From positions 82,099,309 to 82,163,308 of the forward strand of contig JAZBQD010000015.1 in assembly GCA_036583965.1 (NCBI GenBank): a stretch of DNA of 64,000 nt, read 5' to 3'. A program made the translations under genes and the position numbers. Origin of the DNA: Prunella strophiata. Its lineage: Eukaryota > Chordata > Aves > Passeriformes > Prunellidae. The number at the start of each line of letters is the position of its first letter. Within the stretch, counting starts at the first letter, position 1. Below are positions 9,146 through 20,445 of this stretch, in pieces. Under the pieces are notes generated by a model. That model saw only the letters and a program-made list of their open reading frames with translations. It was not told the origin of the DNA and searched no databases.

Positions 9146-12100
9146 TTGTTCGAAAGGGCAATTTTTTGTATGCAATTTAGTATTTCAGAGTACCAAAATA
9201 GCTGTCTGAAGAGTAGAGCCACAGAAGACCACTGGTGCAGCAGGTGCAACTGGCTGTCTGAAGTTGTTCAGAGTAGGTGAAAATATTGAAAATCAAATTA
9301 CTCAATAGAAGAGGTGATTGCATGAGCTTCCCCTGGAAGTGTAAGCTGAGCTGTTCACCCCCACAGAGAACAGGGGGAGTCATGGTTTTATGAAATGGCT
9401 CAAGCACCTGCTCTGCAATACCCGGTTGCAAAGGCTCTGGTAGGTTTGCAAAGGAGAGTGTGTGCTGCAGCCTGCAGATGTGAATGCAATCCTCTCTGCA
9501 CCGACTGCTTTGAAAACACAATGCCTTGCAAACAAAAAGTACTAGCACAAAACCCATGCAAAAATTTGGAACACTTTGATGTTGTGTTCTGAGTTTCTGG
9601 GCCTTGTTTCAGCCTTTTAGCAAAAAAAAGCTGCTGCTGCCATAAATGGGGTTTGCCAAAGCAAGGCTCAAAAACTCCGTTTTAATTACATCCTTATCTT
9701 TATTGGCACAAACTCAGTCAATGTATGCAAGATATATGAAGGCTTTTAGGGCAGCAATTACCAGGAAATCAGAAGAAAGATAAAACCTTGTATAATAGTA
9801 CAAATCAGCATAGCTTTATGAGGAGAATGATGTCTGTCTGTGTTTATGATGGTATCAGCATTCAGTAACTGAACTGTAACTCAATTACATTGAGACAAGT
9901 TTGGGTTTTCTACAGACAGGGTGCACAAACAAAATCTCAGCAATAAGAATCTCAGTAAAATCAGCTTCACATTCAACCACTTAAAAAATCTCAGCAACCC
10001 TACTGGTCAATATTCCTCTCCCATAATTTATGTCCTACAATAAGATGGTTGTGTTTTTCCTTAATACTCCTTGCTTTTTTCCTGTGCTCTTGTGAGAACA
10101 AATGACCGACAAGGGCTGACTCCAACAGAGAAAACTGGCATGCTATCTGTATTTACATTTCTAAATAATAATATGCTGCTTCAACTATCCTCTTGAGAAG
10201 GATTTTGTTTGTAGAACTACTGAATGAACACAGGCCTCACTAAGTTCAAAGCAGGGTAATTTTGAGTAGAAAACGTCTTAACTGAGTAAAATGGTAGAGA
10301 ATGTAATTTTATTGAGTTAAAGAGATACAAGATCAGAGACTGAAACATCAGAAATCTCAATATAAAATCAGGAACTTAGCCTTAGTCTTAGCAAAGCAGC
10401 ATTCAGAAATCCACACGCACCCCATAAAAAAATTCTGCTTGCAAAATCTTTGGTTTATATTAAACCTTGGGAATGCAACATTAAAAAGTCAGCCTGCCTG
10501 CAGTTAAACTTCCTAGGAGGGAATTGGTAAATTCTTGAGCACAGTTGAGTTACTTGAGTACCCTGTTCAAAACCAATTTGCAACAGGCTGCTGGTTTGAG
10601 TAGACAACATGTGATTTTCTTCCAGTGAAACAGAGGATTATGGTAACTGGATTTCCCCCTCCATTTTGGCCTCTCCTAAGCAGACCAGCCTTTATACAAC
10701 AAGACAAAACTCTGAGAAATATTTGTTCACTGTGCTGATGAGTAATCCAGACTTCGTATTTCTGCTATCAGACTTTCCTAGGAAAGCCCTTTGGTTTTGT
10801 CATTTAAACAGAAAAACCACCACCATCCACTGACCAATTGTCTGCTTTTTGTCTGATTCATACAGCTGAAATTGCTCATCCTAGGAAGTACCTACCATAG
10901 TGTGGATAAGGAAGACGGTTATCTGTGCATTTTACATCACCTTATCCTAGAGATAAATTTACCAGATAAATTGACACAGATGAGTTAACTCAGACCATGT
11001 GTAGCTATACTTTTGCTGTTAAATGTTTGTACATGTCTACAAATGACCAACATTCTTCTAAAGTACATAAACACCTGATCAAGTTTTGGAGATGGATGTT
11101 TGTCTTGATTTACTATGGTTTATTACAGAAATAAGACCAGTCCAGTTCTCTTGCACCTGTTGAGATAAAAAGGTACAATTGAATCAGAACCTCACTTTTG
11201 GTTTGGGTTTCCTTTTTTTTTTGGTTAAGTTTTTGTTTGGTAATGTTGTTTTTTGTTTTGAGGTTCTTTTTTTTTTTTTTTTTTGTTCTTTTTTTTTACT
11301 GTAGTGAACCGCTAGTTCTGTCATACTATCTTGTGGTATGATCTAAATGCATGTTGTCAGCCATATTCATTAAGAGGCCTACGCAATCCCAGACTACTTA
11401 GTAACAACAAAAGACAAAAACCACAGCCAAAATCCTGGAGAGCACAGCCTGTCTGGGAACATGCTGAACATGCAGGGTAGCTGCTGGCAATTCAGATAAT
11501 GAACTCAGCACAGCAGCCAGAAAATGTATCTTCAGGATAGATGGGAATTCAAACAGCCAGCTTATATAAACACTTATATTTTTACGTCATTTCATGGAAA
11601 ATGGTATGCAGACATTTTTGTCAAGCACTTTTCTCTCAACATGAGAGAAAATGCTCACAGAAAAGGGAAAAAATGCAGTCCAGAGGTTAAACTGAGGGTT
11701 TCAACTTTTTTTGCACAGAAAACAGGACAAGAAAAATAAAATTCAAGTAATGATTTCACATAAATATTTAGTATAAGACAAATCCTTGCCAGCTGTATCA
11801 TCCAAATTTTTATCTGTGAGAATCAAACAAGCTAAATGCTGGAAACAATATTCATTAGGTAATTTTCAAAAAAATTCTGCAATGGAACTAAGTTGGGGAG
11901 TTATTTAATTGCTACTTCTGTTGTGGCTATTGGTATCTCTCACAAGGGCATGTAACTACTGGAAGAAACAACTTACATCAGTACAATTTGTTTCTCAAAG
12001 TACTGAATTCCCCAACATGGAATGGCTACAGCATGGCCTTTCTCATGAGCCTACATTATTTCTTAGTGGCACAACCTATGAAAAAGAGATTGTGACATGG

Positions 12101-13770
12101 TAGATTTTGATGGTGTTCCTCACAGCAGAAGCAATTGTTACCTGATAGAATACAAATTTTCTAGTGACACTGCAATGTTTGGTATTTCCTTAAAACTCTA
12201 CACTCTGAAAGGCAAATACATACACCACTATACCAGCATGCAATTGCCCTTCAGTGAGCCTCTCAGGGTAAACTTCAGGTAGTCAAGATCCAGAAAACAA
12301 AGAAATGTGCTCTGTGATTTTTTAATTTCATTCTTTCATCTTGTGCTTTTGAAGCAGTTTCACTAGGAGATTGTCTTCTGCTTGTTGAAAGCAGCCTTGC
12401 CAATCCTATGTGGAGACTGCATAAATTGCTGAGAGAGGAAATGGATATTTTTGCCTTGGGTCTGTTTTGGAGGGATGGGAAATGTTCACCTCTGAGTACA
12501 TCTAGTCCTGATGGACTTTCCAATGGAGTGTGGAGTTCTTCAAAGAGAGGAGATGACCCTCTGTTAAAGTGATATAAAAGAGATGCCCATCAGCAGCAGG
12601 GAGAGGGCAGGAAGCAGCCACTCTCTAGTGCTAATTACAACAGGGAGGAAGGGAAAAGGTAAATAATACTTGGCTTGGAGAGCAGCCATGAGACACAATC
12701 GTTTTGAAACATTACCTTCTTGTTACCAATATTTTGGTAGCCCATTAAACAAGCACCATCTAATGGATCTGACCTGAGGAGCAGGATTTCTGCCTCCATC
12801 AGAGGCTGAGGAATGAAGCACCACTTCTGAACTCTTTGCCAACCTGTGCTGCCCTCTGAAGGTGAGCACATGCTGGTCCAGCATTGGAAAAGACCTCACC
12901 TTTCTTTATTCCTCCAAAGGCACTTCAGAGGACCATCAGGATAAAAATACTAATCTAATTAATTAACCCCTTAATTCATGCAACAAGAAAGTTCCAACCA
13001 AACAACAACAAAGTGAATTGTGTTAAAAAGAAAAGCATGCAAATGTACGTAAATTAAGCTTGTTGAAATACTTGTCTTTAGAACAACACTTTGCACAAAG
13101 CATTCAAAAATTACTTATTTAAGGTAGGAGGACATAGAAATGTTTGAGAATATGAGTGAAACCCTCCAACAGTACACAATCATGCAAAAGGCTCAATTTC
13201 TGAAACATTTCAGTCACACCATGATCTTTGGCTTGAGCCCTACATCATGTAGAACTTTCCTATGAAGGGAGTCTCCAAAATGAATCCTCCAATACAAATC
13301 ACTAAGTTTTGGAGGCTGTATATCCAAAACTTTTGATCAAGGTCAAGGGTCAGCAATGTCTCTTGAGAATGAAGAGCAATAACCAGAATAATGTTGGCTT
13401 CTGAACTTGGCACTGCATTCTCAGCCCACAGACCTCCTGGCTTGTGAACATTGCTCTGAATGAGCTCCGGACGTGTGGCTGTGGCAACCCCTCTGATGTA
13501 AGCCCCACACAGCACAAATACCTCTGCTGTCAAGAAATACCCACCTGCAACTGGTGCTCCAGGCAGCTGACCTGCAGGTGGCTGGGTCCTGTCACAGCTG
13601 GAGAGAGGTGCAAAGAGCTCAGTATCACTCCAGTGGCCATTTTCATGACTATTCTGCTTATGAAATGAATTAAACTTGTTCTGCAAAGTGGGGATAATAA
13701 AATTAAAGGGACATCAAACTTTCAAAACCACACTGCTGTCATAGTATTTAAACAAATGCATAGACACTAT
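9146..13770. other. Convergent intergenic region between SERPINB1 and WRNIP1
   Basis: About 4.6 kb between two 3' ends. It contains T-rich low-complexity sequence at 11208-11300 and several moderately long open frames on the minus strand (9177-9557, 13240-13686) that match no family I recognise and have no start context or splice support. No repeat element is identified with confidence. Confidence 0.5.
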
Positions 13771-14264
13771 TTGTAACAGCTTTATTGGTTTAATAACTGT
13801 TGTACAAAATCGGTCTCTGAAACATCATAACAGTAAAAATTACTCTGTAATTATATTTTGAACAGTATTTTAGCAGAGGGAGTACAATTTGCTATTTTTC
13901 TGGAAAATAATGTTCTCAAAATCTGGAATAGACACTGATTTAAAAAAGCAGCACAGTAATATTTCTTGTCTCACAGCAAGAGCCAGAAACACAAGTCTCC
14001 TGTTTTTTCTTAATTTCATTTAAACCAGTGACAGCACTATATGGATAATGCTTATTTTTACATTTCTACAGTGCCTAACTGCAATTCTTTACAAAATACC
14101 TTCTGAACAACAGCAATAAAAGCAGAAGGATAAAAAAGTATCTGGCAGGCTTGGTGGTTTAATCCTTTCAAGCACGGTAACAGGCAGCTGACACCGTAAG
14201 AGGAATTTTTATCCCAGTAGAAATGTATGAGTCATAAAATCAAAACCCATTCTGAGCACAGCAG
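13770..14264 (-). other. WRNIP1: WRNIP1 3' UTR (inferred extent)
   Basis: AT-rich sequence following the WRNIP1 stop codon on the minus strand, up to the AATAAA at 13781-13786. No coding potential in continuity with the last exon. Confidence 0.45.
13781..13786 (-). terminator. WRNIP1: Poly(A) signal AATAAA, WRNIP1
   Basis: TTTATT on the plus strand, AATAAA on the minus strand, about 480 bases downstream of the WRNIP1 stop codon. It is the best hexamer in this stretch for the end of the transcript. Confidence 0.45.
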
Positions 14265-14540
14265 TCACGTTTTTCGTTCCTTGAAGAAGTTTATTCCTTT
14301 CAACTCTTCTGGTAGGTAGTCCTGCTCCACAGGTTCCTTGTACATGGGGTTGTATTTGTAGCCTTTTCCATAGCCCAGGTTCTTCATGAGCCTTGTTGGG
14401 GCGTTCCTCAGGTGCAGAGGAACAGGGGGCAGTGGTCCCGTGTGCATCCTCAGGCATTCCTTGACGTTGCCATATGCCTTGTACACCTCTATAGACTTTG
14501 GGGCTCTGGCAAAGTACACTACACACTGTGCTAGAATCAC
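14265..14540 (-). CDS. WRNIP1: WRNIP1 exon 7 (terminal coding exon)
   Basis: 91 codons plus TGA. The acceptor TTTGCAG precedes 14540. It encodes [52 protein letters not shown] and the end [16 protein letters not shown]. This is the most conserved signature of the MgsA/RarA C-terminal domain. Confidence 0.95.
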   Translation of the reverse strand: MILAQCVVYFARAPKSIEVYKAYGNVKECLRMHTGPLPPVPLHLRNAPTRLMKNLGYGKGYKYNPMYKEPVEQDYLPEELKGINFFKERKT

Positions 14541-15275
14541 CTGCAAACAAGCAGAGGGAAATGTTAAATGTCTTCTTTTAATCTCTTTGGGAAAAGGGCT
14601 GCTATTCAGGTTGTTTGTACTGCATGGCAGGGATTGTGTTTTTAAACTGACCTCTGCCTGCTACTATAATATGAATACTATTATTTAACAACACCATAGC
14701 TCCATGGTTTTCACTACTAGAAAATAATAGCTACTTTATCTATCATAGAAAAAAACAGAGAAAAATGATGTATGTTCATGTATCACATTTTAACAATAAA
14801 TATGCAGTGACTTTTATTTTAAACTACATCATCTATTTTAAGAGCTACAATGTTCTATTGTCAAAGAAGGGGCATACAGAATGAACAAGTAACTAAGTCT
14901 GCCCTGTCTTTGCAATCTGCTTCTTTTTATAGTTACAGATAGGTTTTACAGATTGCAGAACTTTCAAATCAGTGAATTAATGAAGCATTTACCTCACACT
15001 CAGGCATTCCAATGAAGTGACAGCCTTGATAAGCAGCAACTGCTTGCGTTAAAGCCAGAGGATCTGCCAGTCCTACAGAAAGGGATCAGATAAATGCAGG
15101 CTAAAGTCAATTTACTTTACTTAATGTCTTTTTTTTGTTAAACTTTATTTTTTCCTTTCCTGTAAGGTATCCATGCACATTTCAGAGATGTTTTCTCAGA
15201 TATTGGAATTTCTGGTACAATACCACACCATGCATAAGATACACTCCCTCCATCCACAAGCTTTCCTCCTCCACC

Positions 15276-15308
<33 letters not shown>

Positions 15309-18300
15309 TCTAAGCTGTGGGAGCTGTGGGTATGATTTAGACTGAATCTGCTGCCACACAGTGGCAGCCTGAGCAGTAGCTGACCACATATGATTCTCCC
15401 ACTTTTTGAAATTAATTAAGAAAGAAATGGGGAAATATGGCTATACAGACATAGCGTTCACTGATCTCCTAACTCTTCACCCATCACTTATGTGCTAAAA
15501 GTGTTGCTGGATCTGCTACTTTGGATAAGTAAATAAAGATGCCTTACAGCTATTAAACCTAAGGTTTGCAGGTCAGGGGAGGTATTCATGTGCCAGACTG
15601 ATCAGAAAATCAGACATCCCTGAAATACACACTCTCTGTGGCACAAGTTTACTGGTGACCTACAACCAGCAGGGTTTAAAAGAATCCATATTAATACACA
15701 CCAACCCTGACCTCAAAAACATTTGTCTTTCCTGAAACAGGTAATCATCACAATGACACCTCATGTAGGTCTCTGCCTGCATATACAAAGTTTTTATACC
15801 ATGTGGAGCATTTCAGTATTTTGTACCTATTCTGAAGATAACTGTTTTGGGTTTGTTTGTTTTTCAAGAAACAACTTTTAGAAACCAGAGAAGCCTGGCA
15901 GATCTTCATTCAACGTGATATTCCAATGTCTGAAATACTGCAAATACTGACCTATATCTTCACTTGCAAACCTGACCAGCCTCCTTGCCACATAGAGTGG
16001 ATCCTCACCGCCCTCAAGCATTCGGGCAAGCCAGTAAAGGGAGGCATTTTCATCAGAGCCTCTCATGGACTTGTGCAGGGCAGAGATGCAGTTGTAATGT
16101 TCTTCTCCTGTTTAGGATGGGGAGAAGCAATACACAAAGCTGTTAGGAGGAAATTAAGTGAAATGCATTTAAGGGAACAGAATATATTTCACTAGATCAC
16201 ATCAGCAAACATAAACTGCTTTTTCAAGTTTGTTTTACAGATATGTGGTTTCAGCATTCATTAATGTTTTCAGAGCCTCCATGGTTTCCCACATGAATCA
16301 TTCTCTAACTACATAAGCAAAACAGAGAACAGAGCAACTTCTGATGAAAAGGAAATTGTTTTGGTTTTTTTTTTTAAACATTGCTAAGCAAACAATTTGG
16401 GTTTTGTAACCTAACTGTCTTCCCTTCAGAAGGAAAAAAAAAAAAAAAAAAAAGATAACCCCAGACATTTTAAGCAGTTAGGACAAAAACTCTACATAAA
16501 TAGCTTATAATTCCCAAAAAGTACAAGCACATACAAACAAATGATCATTGCTTTTGGACACACACAGAGCTCTGAGAAGACAACACAAGAATCAGAGAAA
16601 TCCAGTGCTATGACAGTAGTGGTATTTTAGAAAAAAAAACCATTTCATATCATCTAAAACTTGAAAATAAAGTGCGCAGTAAAACACAAGTTTGATGTGT
16701 TGTATAGGGGTGAGAAAAAAGGAAATGCCATGGATATACAATGATGGAACATCATACAGTTTGGAAAAAACAGAACTGCAGTTCTGGCAAACCCCTATGA
16801 AATGCTGAGTTGAACTGCGGACACCTGCACTACTGCAACAACACTTGAAATGCCAGGCTGCTAAGTAAAAAGTGGGAAGACTGAAAGAATCACAAGGAAC
16901 TTTTTTTTTAAATACTAGGGTTTAATATATGATTAGATTTGGACTCCAAGGAGAAACAAAGCTATTCACAGATCTTCTAGGGCTACACTTAGAAATAGGG
17001 AGTCAGTATTACAAACACTGAATGAGACCCTTCCTGCTTACAATTTTCCTCTGTGCAACTGGTTGTGATTCTTATGCATGTCTTTTAATCAAATTTGTAA
17101 GACTGTTTTGCTGCAATATTATTAAACTTCCCATGTTATCTGCCTTTTTTATTTTTTCAAGTGCCTGGCATTTCTTGGCTCACAGCTAAGTATGTATTTT
17201 AAAGGCAACTGGCTGCATGCACAGCCATCTGTTAATATTCCTCTTCTTCCTAAGGCTAAAAGGATTTACAGCCTGAGGGCCACATCAGAACACATCAGTC
17301 ACTTGTAGGCCCTGAAAAATAAAAGAGCTGCCTGAGTGAGTTTGAGAACCAAAATCACCGTGCTGCTGCAGTTGTTCCTTTTGTAGCCAGCAAGACCTCC
17401 ACCTCCCAGATCCACTGCCCCCACCTCTGCTCCTGCTGGAGTGTGATTCTGCGGGAATTCAGCGCGCTGCCGGCGAGCACAGGCAGTCAGACAGCTATTT
17501 TTGCTAGGACTCCACACAAAGAGCCCTGGTATGCAGCCCTCACTCCAGCCAACACAAACAGCACGTCCCTGCTCCATCACAACACTTGAGTCAGGAGCAA
17601 TAACCCCAAGCAGCTGAACTCGCATCATCCCCTTGCAAGAGGCGTCTCTTGGTCTCTTAGAAGTAAGGAAGATGGCCTTTAAATATCTCCAGAGGTTGCA
17701 CTCACCCAGATTTTTCTGCTGGAGGGTTTTATATGCTGTTTGGGCTACTGTAAAGTGTCATATGTGGGGATACCAGCTGGAGAGGCAGAAGGAATCCAGC
17801 AGATAGGTTTGGTCTAGATATATATACCTGCAGGGACTTTCAGACTTCAGGCTGAGAAGGGAATTAGTTTTTGCCTTTTATTTCTTTCCTTACAAAGTTA
17901 GTGTTGGTCACAGGGCTACAATGACAATACTTACACATCAGTATAATCACACTGCATTATCAATTAAAGACAAAAGACAGTGATGTGCATTGGAGATCTT
18001 CCACTTCTGTCTAAAAATACAGTTTATAGATAGCAAAAAAATTAGAACTTTTAGTGGACCTTTATTTATTAGCCTTCTCATGCTGGTTAGCTAACATACA
18101 GGTTTGGGCCTTATCAATTCAGCTGAGAGACAGACACATATCAGTTTATCTATCTCTGCTGTATCCTAGATGCCTCTTGAAATCGAAACTATGAAGAGTT
18201 TTTGGAATCAAAATACATTCTCTCTATGCAGTTCCCACAAAGGCAAATACCTTTCTGAAACAAGATACTACACAAGAGGCTTTGTAGAAGAGAGTGTCTG

Positions 18301-20398
18301 ACATATACAGATGCATAAATCTTGCTGACATATGCCCAGAGATTGCTTTATGTGCTCATGAGGAGTTTTCAGGCTAGTCTAAGATGCCGATTTATCTCAA
18401 GTCATATTGGTACAAGATAGGGAAAAGGTCTCACTCACTGACCATAATTAATATTTGAGCTTCTTCAACAATTCCTATTCACAAAGCAGTGGGCAAAACT
18501 AAAATCAGTCCCCATCTCAAATTATTTTCTATCTTAGCCAAAGGTAAACATCAAACTGCTCATTGTTAAAGGAAATAAGAAAGCCTTGGAAGTAAGACTA
18601 GACCAACAGTATAGACAAAAAGACTTCTCATTCTGATCCAAGCAGAAAAAAAAACCTGACATTGAAAAAAATATTATGGTGTGAGTGTGGTGGTTTAACA
18701 CCAGTTGGGAATTCAGCTCCAAGTAAGTCACTTCCCTACCCCAGCAATGATGTGCATGGTATGGAATAGCAACTTATTCCTGCCCACATGGCTCTAAGCT
18801 CTGCCCCTGACAGCAAACCTGGGACAGTGAGATACCTTCTCTTTTCTCCTCCAGAGAAGGTAAAGGAAAAACTGTGTTCCAGACTGCAGAATAAATTAAC
18901 TTCAGCATAACACATTCCCAGTCTTTACCATACATGAAGTTATGTCACCACACAGACAGTGAAATTACTGACATTTATCTTATTAAATCAGTGTTAGCAG
19001 AGTGATACAATCTGTAAAAGGAAGAGGCAACAATACAACTCAATTTAAAAGATTTAGTAGTGACTAAACTTGCCCATCTGCAGGTAAACTTTAATGAATA
19101 TGGTTGCCACATCATTTTTCTAAAAGGATTAAAATTTTAACAACTGCAATTAAAAGCTAAAATATGACTAATAGTTTTTGTTTCCTCTCAAACTGCAAGG
19201 GCTTCAGGTGGCTGCCAGCAGTGAAAATTGATTAAAGTTGTTTCTTTGTCCTTCCAGCTAAAATGCAAAATCTGCACAAAGACCTTTTCTTTACATGTCT
19301 GCACATAGATTAGAACAGCATAACAACTGCATTATGAATGATTTCTTTCCTAGATTACTTGATGAAAATACAGAAGAGAATGCCGAACTACAAGTATTTA
19401 GCAAATTTTGCAGAAGGTAACAAAAAAATTAAAAGTCCATATTTACACTGAACACTAATCAATTATTTGATGCTTTTTACATGAACATGCAACACACGTA
19501 TGTTGCTGCTATCATGATTAGAACATTCACTTTAAAAGACTGAAGCATTTTATTTTAGAGGACTGTAGATCCCACCACCACAGCTGTGGTTCAAAATGTG
19601 TTAGCTAAAACATGCTATGAAAAAAAAAAAAAATATTTATGCAGTAGCCGTCATCTGAAAGCCCTTTGTATTTAAAAGGACAAACAGCTATCTCTACTAT
19701 GGACAAAAGTGGTCAACCTTCACTCAACAGTCAGTGGTCAACACAGACTATTCCACAGAAGAGAGAAATTCTGAAAAGGCACCTGCTCGAGCAACCTGCT
19801 ACTGTGACAATATCTGTGTCAGGCTTTCTGGCATTTAAACAATCAAGAAAAACAGAATTTTCACTGCTCTCACCACTCTGAAAATCTGTGACCAAAAAAC
19901 CCACAATAAACCACAACAAAGATTTCTGCAACAGAGAGGGCCTGACACAGGCTACCCAGACTTGATGCAAGCCTCAGGAAGAGGCACTCTGTGCCATCTC
20001 TACCAGAGCAAGAAGGTGCAGGAGGGCTGGGAGCAATGGACACAGCCAAGAGTTCTGTGTGACACTGGCCACAAGGCGACAGCAAACACACAAGGCACCT
20101 ACACGGTGCAAGAGACTCAGTACCAGCCAACCAGTCAGATTTTCCACTTCCTTCTAATCATGACCTCTTCCTGCTACAGACCCCATAAAATTTTTCTTCT
20201 CCCTCCCCCTGCCTGGCCTCGACTTCTCAGCTGCCATTAGATCAGTATCTGCCCAGCTGCCTTTCTCCTGACAGTGAGTCATCATTATTTCTTTGTAGCA
20301 AGAAGGCTGCAAGCAGGCATATGTTACAACCAACCTCAAGAAACCTCTCATCACAGGTTTTGAACACTGGCAGTTAATGCAGCATATCAGAAACAGTG

Positions 20399-20445
<47 letters not shown>

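Noticed and set aside
9177..9557. 126-codon minus-strand frame after the SERPINB1 3' end
   Set aside because: No recognised domain or splice context; Cys/Leu/Ser-rich composition typical of a chance frame.
14209..14550. 113-codon frame overlapping WRNIP1 exon 7
   Set aside because: Shadow of the true WRNIP1 frame, which gives a full family match.
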